Shown: piece after piece, positions 51,101-63,078 of the stretch
Layout: each line of letters begins with the position of its first letter
How positions within the stretch are numbered: the stretch's first letter is position 1
Source: Lingula anatina
Taxonomy: Eukaryota; Brachiopoda; Lingulata; Lingulida; Lingulidae
Direction: 5' to 3'
Length of the DNA stretch: 64,000 nucleotides
NCBI RefSeq assembly: GCF_001039355.2
Contig: NW_019774025.1
Span: 261,626 to 325,625 of the forward strand
The notes under the pieces: model-generated
What the model was told of the DNA's origin: nothing
Database searches by the model: none
Seen by the model: the letters and a program-made list of their open reading frames with translations, nothing else
Translations under genes and position numbers: made by a program

Positions 51101-54100
51101 ATTATACAAGAGTGTTTGTTTTGTCTTTTGAGTTCAATCCCATGATTACGATCAATAAACTAAATGCCACGAGTCATCCTTCATCCTTCATCCAACCCAA
51201 CCCACCAAAATTGTGCCTAGACATAACATGAACTGTGTAGACCATTTTGTCTGCTTTCATCCCATCCATATCAATCTACTATCTTTAATTGCTCTGGAGA
51301 AGAATCAATAAAACTAATATGCCACACCCAGAGTAATAGAGCAAATGTGCAGGAAAACCTCTTGGGTTGAGGCTGAAAGTGGAGATGGACAAAAGGCTTG
51401 AGTAAGCTCTTCACTTTCCAACTAATCAATTTTGCATAAGAGCTTTTGCTTAAGGAACAGACAACACAGCCAATATTATCTTACTGGCATTTACTGCCTA
51501 TCATTTGACTGTGAAAGAAGAAATACAATACAATACAAACTGCCTCGCGGAGAAAGACAATCTTGGTGCAAGAAAGAGTCTTGCTAGTGGATCAATCAAG
51601 TGTCCATGAGCTATCCACCTAAAAGCACAGTTAATGACAAGTAATGACCATAAATATCAGCGATGCTGAGCTTGAGTTGAGAGCTTATTCCTTTGGGGAT
51701 GTTAGTCATATGTAGAAATTGGACTTACACATCTTTATTAAAAAGAAACAGTATTGTATGTTAGGCATTCAATAATCTTAAAATTGCACCAATAAAACTG
51801 ATATTCTTTTTAAAATTAGAATCCCAGTGTTATGAATTTCAGATTATCAGCCTTATCTACGTCAATATCAGCAACAAGTGAGTAAAAAAAGAAGCTAACT
51901 CACACCAGGAAGTCAGCATGCAATGCAGGAGAGGGAAAAAAACTACATCTCAGTCTTCTTGCAGATGTAAACACTTGAAGGAGGGCGTTAACTAGTGCCC
52001 ATGTCAGCTTTACATAATTATGTATAATTTCTTTTACCTCCACTGAGCTTCACATACCACCGTAACCAAAATAAGCCTACTCCCTTCCCAAAGGCCAATC
52101 CAAGGTTCCAACCTTGGTGTGCACCTGGTTACTTCTCAGCTATAACTGCCTCAAGACCAGTAGAACACCTGGGCCTCAGCCAAATTTACCAACCATCACC
52201 GGAAAGGTGTATCCTTTAATCTGTATTTAAAGTCACCTCAGTGAAAAACATTAAAATTCTGAACCACTGGCAAACCACATTAATGACTTCCAAATTAGTT
52301 ACTGTCTTGGGTAATTCATTATGGGTTCTAACATTTTTTTTTACTGTTTTGTTTCGGTGCTTTGCATTATTTTAACCATTCTTTGGCAGAGCTGAATGAT
52401 GCTTAGCAGGGAGTGTACAATAATTAATAATTGTGGGAGGATAAGGAAGAGGGTTGTGAAAATTTGGAAGAAATGGCAGAAGTGACTGCAGCTTGCTATA
52501 AATCTTGTGCATACAAAATGTTCTCTAACTTTGTCTGACTGTGAAAAAAAATTATTGCTGTTATAAATTCTCATTTGCCGAAAGCCTATACTAGTACCTA
52601 AAAATGGCGTATTGTGTTTCACATGTCTATAGTTAGTAAATATCTGATCACTTTTTATTTCAAAACTGTTTACACCTACTTATTTACTTAAATTATCGGT
52701 GCAATTAGTATGGTAACAACAAAGCAGTGTGTAAAGTATTCCACTCAGATATAAGCATTTACACAATATACTGATATCACTGTTTAGAGAGGTTCATAAT
52801 GATAAGAGGCCTGTTACCGTTATTTTCTAAACTTCAACTTGTAACTCGGCCAAGCATTACTTTGAACTGTAATCAAAAAGATTTTTGTCTTAATTAAACC
52901 CAATAAGTATGCTGATTAGACTTGGAAAAAAATTACAACATTCATGTATCTAAAGAGTGATAAACATTTCATCTCAAGAAAAAAATCTTGTCAATAACAG
53001 AAAGGGTAGTAAACTGAAGGAAAGGGGGACATCTAAAGTATATGTTAAATTTATAAATATGACAACAGGATCTGTCCAGAGTAAAAAAAAAAACTACACA
53101 GCCTAAATCTAATTCATAACAGTGTGGAGGAAAATCAAATTCAAAAGTTCTATGATGCTGTTATTGATAAAATAAAAGAATCATTGCCAGCATAAACTTT
53201 TTGTAATGCTGCTAGTGCATCATAAATAATGTACATCTTTCAGCATTATGTGGTCTTAAATTAAACTTCAGAAATATGCCAACACACTACACACTTTTAA
53301 TTGAGAAGTGAGTTGGAGAATTATATTTAAAAGCACCTTGTATGGTATACTGGGTCATAATTTGCATACATGGTACCTTCAAATTCATCAATCACATTCA
53401 GGGGCGGATTGAGACCGTCTTCTGGGTCTTCCAGAAGACAGTCGGATTTTAAAGTTTATATTGACGGGTATCTATTTTTTTTCTGTTGGAAGACCATCAA
53501 AAATGGAGGATGGATCAACAAAGATAATTTGGAATACTGTCAGAAAATATCTCTGGATCCGCTCCTGCACATTGGAATTTTTGCAATTGTAAATTATCTG
53601 CCATGGAATGAAAGAAGATCTCTTGTGGTGGGATAATGATTGAACAATTGAAATGTATACCTAATACTACTTCCTGGACTTCTTTGACGCCCTGAGAGAT
53701 CATGGCTGGCAGTCCTGTAAACTCCAACTCGGTGGAAAACTTCACTAGAGCATTCACTGATGCTAGGAGTGGATCACAGAAAAAACTACATCTGTAATGT
53801 AAGCTTTCACTGGGCCTCTGCTTGAATGCCTTGATACTGGCCACCAATACCCCAGCACAAGCTGTAGCACTTTTTATACACAGTTTAAACTGATCTTGGG
53901 TAAAAGGGTCTGTGGCCATTTCACTGGCAACTCGACAGCATTCTGTGAGTTTTGTCAAATGTTTTGATATGTCAGTACAGTTATCAATGAGAACCTGAGG
54001 TGTCAGATCTTCAACCTGTGCTGTGCGAAGTTTTACACAAGTTATCTCCAAGTCTAATTTGGCACAAGCTATTTCATATTTATCGACTATTCCCTTTTGC

Positions 54101-54453
54101 GCCGGCTCAAATTCCTCTTGGCTGCTTGCAAGTAAATATGCTGAATGGCTACAGCATTCCATAAGTTGTACCACAACAAGGCACATGTCTTGGATCAGTT
54201 TACTGATGTCCTGCCATCGCGTTGTCACATCATATAACTGTCTGGTGAGAGAAGACAGTATGGCATGCAGGCCTTCTGTCTGTGCTAGTATCACATCTCT
54301 ACAGTCAGAGAATGAGCTCCCAAACATTACCAGATTGTCAGATTTGACTGGGCGCACATCGCTCGTTAAAAGAAGCATTTCTGCAACACCCTGCATCTTA
54401 AGCTGACAACAGTCACTAGTCATTGCCACTTCCCTAGTTTGGGGTGTTGACAT
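48191..54453 (-). CDS. TLNRD1: Talin rod domain-containing protein 1
   Basis: Two coding exons, 54453-53661 and 48393-48191, joined at a phase-1 junction (VVL G|GT TC), giving 331 residues (human 362). Human TLNRD1 (MESDC1) is a dimeric all-helical protein resembling talin rod modules R7-R8 that binds and bundles actin. Matching segments are QLKMQGVAEMLLLTSDVRPV, SFSDCRDVILAQTEGL, FTQDQFKLCIKS, SESLHYRCSFFCDPLLASVN and, from the last exon, MNITSSCIQLCKAIKQLA. The start is uncertain. MSTPQTREV at 54453 fits the family length, but an in-frame ATG at 54483 (MVCLCFEDSG) precedes it. The 5.3-kb intron carries an hAT-like MITE 94 bp from exon 1 and otherwise nothing recognised. To my knowledge the vertebrate gene has no intron in its coding region. 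Confidence 0.88.
53399..53567. mobile_element. hAT-like MITE, copy 2
   Basis: A 169-bp element with ends CAGGGGCGGATT and GGATCCGCTCCTG, flanked by a perfect CACATT repeat on both sides (53393-53398, 53568-53573). It matches 9238-9405 in the same orientation. It sits in the TLNRD1 intron, 94 bp downstream of the first coding exon. Confidence 0.88.
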
Positions 54454-54483
54454 GCCAGAATCCTCGAAGCACAAACACACCAT

Positions 54484-55962
54484 AACAAGACAGTGATACA
54501 CAACGCAACCTTTTCTCAAATAAGGCGTGTTACCCTTTTCTTACTTTGCATACTGGACTGAAATCCCTCCACCTTATATTGTGGCTGATTCACTGCAGTT
54601 ACAAAGCCTGACTTGGATAAGTCACCGATGTCCACTGATAAGACAGTTTCACTAGCTAACGGTTATGCAGCTACTGTACATTTTGCATTGCAAGCCCTTT
54701 TCTCCACATCATGGCTGTGCCACACTCTATATCTGTTGATCCACATTCTTCTGATCAATGACTTAACGCTGAAAAAAGCTTGGGCCAAGTGCATTTCATT
54801 TCAATAACATCGTGTGCTCTTCCCTTGACCAAGTATCGCTAAACTGCACGAGAGATCGCGTTAATAACGATCAATTTGCGTTGATATGCTTGTTCAACAA
54901 AAAGTAACACTGCATCACTTGTAAATTAAATGAAGAAATATGCATTTTGGTGAAATGAATAAGCACGATTAGTTAAATATACAAATTTTACTAATAAAAT
55001 AAAAGGTTATGAATTGATAAAATGATATAAATCATGCGCGCACTGATAAAAGAAGTGCCACATAACCAGGTGATCTGCCTAGCACATGCTTCCGGAATAG
55101 GGAATAACAAGGAGACTTCCGGCGGAACTTCTTTTCTGCTCAACGTCTTGTGTGTCTTTTCTGCTCGCAGAAGAAGAATATGGCTTCAGTAATAAGCACT
55201 TTTAGTAAAGTAAGTATTCCTTAAAGTATTAACCATATTTCTCAGGGTATGCCTATCCTGTTCGTGTCCAATTATCTGTTTTTTTCGGGTGACCACATGC
55301 AACTTCCGTTCTGACCAGTGAAAGATGGCGGTTGTTTTGTTGTCATTTGCCGCTGACGCTAGTAATGTTGCGAACGCGGCGATATCCGTTGGTAAAATCA
55401 AAGATAAATGCTCAGGTAGAAGTACCCCCTTTTTGTTCAAAGTGCTGTTTCTGGTACCTAAATAATCACCTCGGTTCTTTTGATGTTATGCATTTGTTGT
55501 GAAATGTTGCACCCCAGCGCTAAGCTGAGGGGCAATGAGTATTTGCTTTTCGAGTTTTTACTACATCAAGTATGTGGTGATTTTGATCAGTGCCTCTGGT
55601 TTTTAGGTTAAATAGTTTGGCAAGTTACTAAATGGTTTTTCTGGCTCCATCCATGAATTGACATCAGCTCCAGATTATTATACTTGAATGAGTTTTGAAG
55701 CAAGTATTTGGTTTTTAAGAAATTTTGTTCAAGTGGAAGTGATAAATGTTTATTCATTGTTGAAGCTTATCACTAAATGGTATGCTTTATTCACAGAACA
55801 CAATGCTGTTGAAGAGGTAAGCTGTTTTTGGTAAAGACATCTTGCTGCTGTAGTGATCCACTGCAAAGGAACAAATAGAACTAAAAGAAAAAAAATACCA
55901 GAGAAAAAATTGCATATCTAACACAGAGACACATATCCCAATTTGACTGAACAACAGCTAAC
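54484..55962. promoter_or_regulatory. Divergent upstream region, TLNRD1 and GABPB, with ETS and YY1-type sites
   Basis: A perfect GABP/ETS core ACTTCCGG lies at 55115-55122. GCTTCCGGAA is at 55089-55098 and ACTTCCG at 55302-55308. AAGATGGCGG, a YY1-type motif, is at 55322-55331. Possible untranslated GABPB exons end in good donors at about 55209 (AAA|GTAAGT), 55413 and 55816 (a 20-nt exon, 55797-55816, with consensus splice sites on both sides). The coding exon acceptor is at 55957. The short open frames here (from ATG 55180 and 55325) do not splice in frame to the GABPB start and are treated as 5' leader. Confidence 0.55.
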
Positions 55963-58900
55963 ATGTCTCTGGTTGATCTTGGCAAGAGACTGCTTGATGC
56001 AGCAAAAAAAGGAGACACAGAAGATGTCCGCATGTTGATGACAAATGGAGCACCTTTCACAACTGATTGGGTAAGTGATGCTTGATGTATTTGCAAACTG
56101 ATCTATGTTTTTTAATTGATTGAGGAATATGTGTAAATAGTCTTGCCTTCAGCTGTGTTACATTAGATTCCAAGTTTGTACTTGGCATGGATCTTACTGG
56201 GACATTTTTATTGTGTCACTTTGTGAACATTACAGATGCATAGGCTATATTGGCATTTGATACAGCCATAAATCTGAATTGTATAAATATGTATTTTTTT
56301 CTGTTGAATTCTTCTTCAAAGTTGCCTTAGGAGAAATGCTAACTTGCTTGACAACTTTTGTTTTTAGTTGGGCACATCACCGCTACATTTTGCCTCCATG
56401 TATGGACATGAAGCTACAGCTGAGGTTTTGTTAAGAGCAGGAATCAGCAGAGATGCTAGGACCAAAGTAGACAGGACTCCTCTACATGTGGCAGCGCAGA
56501 ATGGGCACACAAACATTGTAGAACTTCTGATTAAGAACCAGGCTGATGTGGAAGCCAAAGATATGGTTAGACATTCAGTAAACCCAAAAAAGAATAAAAA
56601 AAAATGATTAAATGAAGTAAATAATTGTAATGTGGTTAATGAAAGTCATTTATTTTAAACAAAAAGTAGAAAGATAATAATAATAATAATAATAATTGAG
56701 GATCCCTTGACGGGATCAGTTATTTTTCTCCACAAACCAAATGCTAAATGTGGGTAGAAAAGCCATGTACTATGACGTGGTGAGATGATTTTTACTCCCC
56801 AGGTTATAAAATATTGCTGTAGCGTAGGTTACTGCCCATTAACCATTAGGCAGATCAGCTTCACATATGGCAGCTGTGTTAGGTTTTTGTCCCATGTTAG
56901 TGACAAATTGAAAATCGTGCTATGGTCATAACTGATTATTACTTTTTAATATATATATATATTTAATGTAGAATTTTTTCTTCTAGTTAAAAATGACCCC
57001 ACTGCACTGGGCTGTTGAAAAGGGTCATGTTCCAGTGATAGAAATCTTGTTGAAGCATGGAGCTGATGTACACTGTGAAAACAAGGTAATGTCAAAGTTG
57101 AGAAGGTTGAACAAACTTCAAGAAAGAGATAAAATCAGTTTTCAAATTTTTTGTTAGTCTATTAATTGAATTTCTCACACTGGAATATTCCAGTACTCAA
57201 TTGGAATTTTGACAAAAGCAATTTTTACTTTCTTTCAATTTATTTTTTTTTTACTTTGTCGCACAGGTATTTTCTGCTAAGCAAAAACATGGTTATAAGC
57301 AAAATAAAAGGTCAACTTTTTGAAACTTATGGATATTTATTTTAGTTTGACAAGTCCCCAATAGATGTAGCAGTGTGGAATGGAAGATATGACATAAGCC
57401 AGCTATTGCAGACAAAACAGGTAGGTTTTGCTTCCATTAATATTACTTTTTTTTTTTTTTCGTTTCATAGTTCATATGAATGGTGTTAATATTGGTTATC
57501 TATTTCTGTCACTTTATTTTTGAAGAATTGTAGAGTTTAAAAGCTATTGTAAAAATTGTGCTTTGCCAAATGAAAAGAATCAACAGTATTATGTTTTATG
57601 TGTGTAGATGGAGAATGAGGGTGCCTCTACATCTGGTGCTAGCCGTGGCATCACGGTATCCGAGTCTGATGCAGCTGCTGCAGAGTTGACAGTGTCCGAG
57701 GATGCCATTCCCACCTCGGCCCTTGTTGAACTAGTCACAAATCATAACACAGGTTTGTCTGATAAACATTAAGCCAACTTCTTTTCATGAGGTTTCAAAC
57801 TTATTAACAATGTAAAGAAATTATAAAAGTAAGCTATCTGACAAGCCTTGATGGTCCATAGTAAGTCTTATGTGAAGGGCAGATGGTTGTCTAGAGCTAG
57901 GTCAATGTTTTACTTGGGATAAAACCATATCCAGGTAAAGCGATTTTCTTTTATTTAAGATCCAAGATAAGAAGTGATGTAACATATTAACTTTGATGTA
58001 AGGTTTAACCATAGATCACTACACAGAATGTAAGTCGTGTTTCCAGATAATATTTGAACTAATTGCTCTCTTCTATAGGCACTGTACCCAAGACTAGCGT
58101 ATCCTCCGACCAGAGCAGCACCTCTGTGTTAGCCACCCTGGCAGCTCTGGCAGAAGCCACTGCTCCTCTCAGTGCATCTGCAGCAGGTTAGTAGATGAAT
58201 TGGAGCAAGCTTGTAAATAAGTTTATGCAGGTTTGTCAGTTAAATCATTTCAAAACTATAAGTCTGTTTTATGGTTTGCTCCAGATTTTTGCGGTGTTGT
58301 TGTGTGTGTGTGTGTGTGTTTGTTTGCATTTGGAAGAGAAATAAAATGGACAAAACAATGGATTGAATTGACATCAAAATAAATTTTTGCTCTTAACTTT
58401 AATCATACTAGAGGACAAATTGCAATAGTTCAATATGATATTTTAGGCACCAGTGCAGCAGAAGCATTGAACTGGTTGGAGACACATGGTATAACCACAG
58501 TAGCCAATGATCAGCCATCAGTAGTGACAGCTATAGAAGGAGGACAGGGATTTGCCCTCACAGGTATTATTATTATTATTATTATTATTATTGTTATTGG
58601 TGGTGGAAAGGTGGCACTTCAATTTGCATTGTCGGCAAAACGTCATAAAATAGCGTGCGTACACAAAAATTAGTTCAGTGCAGGAAATCTTGTATTTAGT
58701 GTATTGTACAGTTTTATTGTACCACCAGCGTTAGCGCTGGCGGTACACATGGTTTCGGTCCCGTCCGGATCGTTCCGCCGGCTCCGCCGGCTCCGCCGGA
58801 TGGCTACCGTTACCGCTTCTCCTCCTAGACGGTAAGGGCCCCCGTACCCATCTCATGGATTTAGGTCACCTATAATCTCAACTCGTTCCACGTAAAATTT

Positions 58901-60039
58901 GGGCTTTGTCGGTATTGGGNCTAGTTGTTCGCATGTGTACGTATTCAATTTCAGAAGCGGGCAAATTGGCCTTAAAATTCGTAAAACAAGGAAGCCAAGG
59001 TGGATCGGATGATGAGCAGGGGGACAAACAAATGGTAAATATACAGGCTAGGTTGAGTTTGTGTATTGTGTGAAATTAAACTTCAAAAGATTTGAACTTA
59101 GCTTGATGTTTATAGACTAAATAAATGCTTTACTTCAATTCATTTTTCAGAAAGTTATCACCATAGTAACAGAACAGGACGGAACAACACAGGAGAGCCA
59201 AGTAGTTGTGATGAGAGAGGAATCCACAGGTATGGGATAATCATACAGATAGTCCTTATTGATCTCAATTTTGGACATTTTTTGCAGAAATGTTTATGCC
59301 AAAATAGTAAATATGTATGGTTGTCATTAGGTATTTTTACATGTTCAGTAGTTTCAAGAATACATTTTATAATGTAAAATGGTTGTCTGACGTAACACCT
59401 TACAATTTTTTCATAGCTTGTGACATAATGAGAATCTTTTATGTTCTTCTAAAACTGTTTACAGAGTTGATGAAACTGTTCTCTAACATTACATTTCATA
59501 ATGGTAAAAGTTCATTTTTTAAAGACCAAAGAGTATGTTTTAGCATGTTGTCATTTTCTGCTTCTCTAGGCAATGGCGATGGTTCAGATGGAGAGCCTTT
59601 AGCTAAGAAAAGTCGCTCATCTGGAGACAGTGTGGATGGTGAACATGATGCCATAGCTAGATGGTTACAGGTGAATTTTTCCTTTTGTTTGTTAAACTCT
59701 TATTATTCTTTTGACTTTTCACTCAACAATATCATCTAGTTTAATTGCTTTTAGTGAGTCCATCATTTGTCTTCAAATGGAAGCAGTGGTGCTATTTATT
59801 CTTTGAATTATGAATGGTCAAATTGAATTACTTTGGTCATGAATTATTATTTGAAAAATGTTTTGTAGGGGAAACAAAGTTTTGAAACATTGGACCAAAA
59901 TGATCTCAGAAAACAGTTGGAAGAAGTGCAGAAACAAGCTGAGGCATATAAGCTGCAGCTGAAGCAGAAAGAGGAAGAAGCAGAAGTGTATAAGAAACAG
60001 CTGAATGAAATAGCGAGCAAGACCCCACCATCTTCATGA
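55963..60039 (+). CDS. GABPB: GA-binding protein beta subunit (ankyrin-repeat, NRF-2 beta)
   Basis: Eleven coding exons: 55963-56070, 56368-56565, 56987-57085, 57346-57420, 57608-57752, 58079-58186, 58447-58563, 58955-59034, 59151-59229, 59570-59670 and 59869-60039; 426 residues (human GABPB1 395, GABPB2 448). It is the transactivating partner of the ETS protein GABP alpha, controlling nuclear-encoded mitochondrial and ribosomal genes. The N-terminus is nearly invariant ([54 protein letters not shown]) and forms four ankyrin repeats that bind GABP alpha. A Ser/Thr-rich middle follows with [20 protein letters not shown], as in human, and [10 protein letters not shown]. An acidic/basic stretch with PLAKKSRSS is a likely nuclear signal. 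The C-terminal coiled coil ([19 protein letters not shown]) mediates dimerisation. The GABPB1 versus GABPB2 split is vertebrate; this is likely the single pre-duplication gene. Confidence 0.93.
58565..58592. repeat. (ATT)n microsatellite in GABPB intron
   Basis: Nine or so ATT units beginning right after the exon 7 donor (GTATTATT). It does not remove the GT. Confidence 0.9.
58709..58920. repeat. GC-rich block with hairpin and ambiguous base in GABPB intron
   Basis: A sharply GC-rich island in an AT-rich intron, ending at an unresolved base (N, 58920). It starts with a hairpin: 12-nt arms 58719-58730 and 58735-58746 (GTACCACCAGCG paired with CGCTGGCGGTAC), one mismatch, TTAG loop. Next come repeated CCGCCGGCT words (about 58776-58800). 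No coding frame or known element was recognised. The N suggests assembly difficulty. Confidence 0.65.
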
Positions 60040-61073
60040 TGTCTTCAATTTGTAGTTATGTGTACAAAGTTTTAATTGTCATGGAAGTGCTCCAACTTAT
60101 CTTATAACTTCGATTAAAATGGACTGATGATATCTGTTTACATTGTACAACCAAAGGTTTTGACATTTGGTGTGCTGAAAACTAGTTTTGAAGATAAGTA
60201 AATCGTTTATTGTGTATTTTTTTAACTAGGGCTAGTGAGGATGTTGGAGAATTCCACTCAGTATATAGTGAGGATGTTGGAGAATTCCACTCAATATATA
60301 GTAACTGTAGTGGAACTATATATGATAGCAGTTTTTTACTCACTCCTTTATGAATGGTCCTGTGATCAGGAAAAACTTGACTGAAAATTTTGTTTATAAG
60401 AAAGACCTGTATGTGGCATTATCGATTGGTTCAAGATTAACTGTGCCAGACTTTGACTTGATTTGAGATGATGAGTGAGAATGGACCATGATTTTTTTAT
60501 AGATTATATTGGCATAAAATGTGATGTTGCTTTGTATAGAGTATTGTAAATATTAAATTTTGCTGTACACCTAGGCTTAGAATATAATGAAATATTTATA
60601 TCAATTGTGAATAAGGTATATTTATGGCTGTTCGGGTTACAGTCACTGTCAGAAAAGTCAAGGAAGTGTTCATCTTTCCATTTTGTGTTTATCTTCATTA
60701 TTTTCACGATGAGCTTGTACCATCTTTATTGATTGTACCAATTGTGCCATTTTTCATGGGCATGTATAACACTTGGGTGCAAATGAAGGTAAATTTTGAA
60801 AAGAAAAGCAAATTCAACACTCTCATTTGTTAAAATTGTGCTTTTCACATTATAATACTGTAAATATCTGGTATGCTGGTCCATTCAAAAGGCATTTGTT
60901 TCAAATGATGGAGCTTTGCTAGTATTGTAAATCTGGAAGTCTGAATGATCATTTAAGCAATTTGGAATGTGTATACATTTCAAGTAGCTATATAGTTGTT
61001 CTATACTTGTTCCCATTATGTCATGTTGCATGTAGATTCAATGTACAATTGTAGCGTCATGAGATGAATAATA
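60040..61073 (+). other. GABPB 3' UTR
   Basis: AT-rich sequence from the stop codon to the first strong polyadenylation signal. It includes a 33-bp tandem duplication. No other coding sequence is supported. Confidence 0.5.
60233..60298. repeat. 33-bp tandem duplication in GABPB 3' UTR
   Basis: Two units (60233-60265, 60266-60298) beginning TAGTGAGGATGTTGG, differing by one base (CTCAGTATA versus CTCAATATA). Confidence 0.92.
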
Positions 61074-61079
61074 AATAAA
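61074..61079 (+). terminator. Polyadenylation signal AATAAA, GABPB
   Basis: AATAAA in AATAATAAATAAAATG, about 1 kb after the stop codon on the coding strand. Confidence 0.5.
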
Positions 61080-62857
61080 ATGTTACATGCCTTTTTGTAA
61101 ACCATTACAGATTTGTTTTAAGAGTTGCCAAAATGTTGATCATTATCCTAATGGAAATCGTCATTTTTGTCACTTAAAAGTACATATACCACTTACTTAT
61201 ATCAGGACAAGTAATACTTGTTTTAACAGGTTAATGCCATGAATTGATGTCACCAAAAACAATCTAGTTTACCACCACCTGTCAAATCTTGATACAGTTT
61301 TGAATCGTGCAACCCTGACGTCGGTGCTCAAAGTGATGGGTTATTTTTAAAAAAAGTGTTAGCAGTGGTTAAGGGCTTCATAATTTTCCCAGAATGTTAT
61401 TGTGAGTGTGAGGAAAGGAGGATGGAAGGTTGTTTAGTTGGAGAAATTACCGTTTACCCCAGGAAAAAGTTTTGCTGGTGCTGGGCACCTTTAAATATTA
61501 TGTTATCCATTCTGACTTGAAATTTGTTGATATATGGTATGAAGAAAATGCCACAGAAAAATGATTTTTTAAAAATTTCTTCCCCCACCCACAACCCCTG
61601 GAAACTCGAATTTAATTATGATAAAATTAAGATATTTCAGCAATTTGCTTATAACCCCATAAGCATATTTATTACAATTTGGTTATACATTCCATACCAT
61701 TTTAGCAGCAAACAACAACAACATTAAAGCTCTAATATAAGTGATAAGAAATTATTGCACACTTACTAATCAAAAACCTTTTATAATTTACAAACTACCC
61801 CAGTTCTACCTAATATAATTCCTAATAAACTTCTTGCCTTTATTAAAGACTGAAATAGAAATCACACAAAACATACTGCAAAAAAAAAAAAAAAAAAAAA
61901 AAACTTGTGCTCCACTCAAAATGTATGTCAAAACATGAACTTCGAATAATATCAATCATGTAAGATTCATTATTAAGTGCAATAAATCTGAGGTCATTTT
62001 TTATGTCTTGCATAACTATTCGGTTAAAAGGCCTTATCTTGATCAATTCTTAACATCTTAACTTTTTTAACCACAACTAAACAGCACCACAGGCATGAAA
62101 CAATTGGTCAAACCAAGGACGTATATTCAATATACATCCTTGGCCAAACTAACCTTACATAAATATAAGCTTTAAGCTCAAATTTAAAGTGCTTCAGCTA
62201 GTGCAGACAGCCAAAGCACCACCTACAACACTGATTATGCTTCTTAAATAACTCTACCAATAAGTTGCAGTAATATGGCAAGCAATCTCAATAACCAGAG
62301 CTCTGGTAATTCTTGGTAAAGACATTATCTTAACTTGATTGAAAAATGAGGCCTCTAGTTCCAAGGCATAAAATTTGAGTAGACATCTCTTTAGATATGA
62401 GTTAATATTATACAACTTAACCACATGAAGATCAAATTGTATACTCATTGAAACTTCAGTCACAATTAAATCAAATTGATTGCTGTTTTCCATTATTTAG
62501 TAGCATTGAAAATGTTGCATATACACATATTTTATAAACATAGAAAGTATCAAATTTTGAAAATATCTCTTCTTTGACAATAGTAAATAGCAGAAGCAGC
62601 TTTCAAATGGCAGTCAAAAGATATCCTATACATGCTGTATAAGAACAGTACTGAAAAAGAAAATGTATAGACTTCCTGTTTATGCTTAAGCAGCATAACG
62701 TAAGTGAAGGTTACACATATATTTGTAAGTATTTTAAGTGTTCATATAATCAATATATTATTGTTGATTTTTCTCAATGTTTCTTTGACAAGGTTTATGC
62801 TGTCAAATCATATTCCACAATGTCTGCCAGTAAATCTTCTCTTTCTTGAATGGAGGA
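61080..62857. other. Intergenic spacer between GABPB and the VPS13-like gene
   Basis: AT-rich. It holds a 24-A run at 61880-61903 and the CCAAGGA-type palindrome at 62113-62143. The right part is probably the 3' UTR of the minus-strand gene. No exon recognised. Confidence 0.4.
62113..62143. repeat. 31-bp near-palindrome, CCAAGGA...TCCTTGG family
   Basis: Arms of 15 nt pair with one mismatch around a single C. Outer arms CCAAGGA and TCCTTGG equal those at 12167-12188. The flanks are also alike: GTCAAA before and (T/C)CAAACT after. The inner sequence differs (GTATATT versus GTTA). Confidence 0.85.
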
Positions 62858-63043
62858 CTACTTCTGTCTTGCCATGCAATCTCTCATGTGTCCAACAATT
62901 TTCTGAAATAAAAAGGCAAACTGTTGGTAGATTTCTGCCACAGATGTGGATCTACATTATGATTATTGGAAGTCTTTGTGATATTTAGAAAATCTGTTTC
63001 AAATTGACTTCTCACCAGGAATGCTATAACTTTATTTATCTAT

Positions 63044-63078
<35 letters not shown>

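Noticed and set aside
55186-55440. Minus-strand frame of 84 codons upstream of GABPB
   Set aside because: Antisense to leader sequence containing plus-strand donors and promoter motifs; no homology recognised.
56699-56720. Small palindrome GATCCC...GGGATC in a GABPB intron
   Set aside because: Six-bp arms only, expected by chance over this length.
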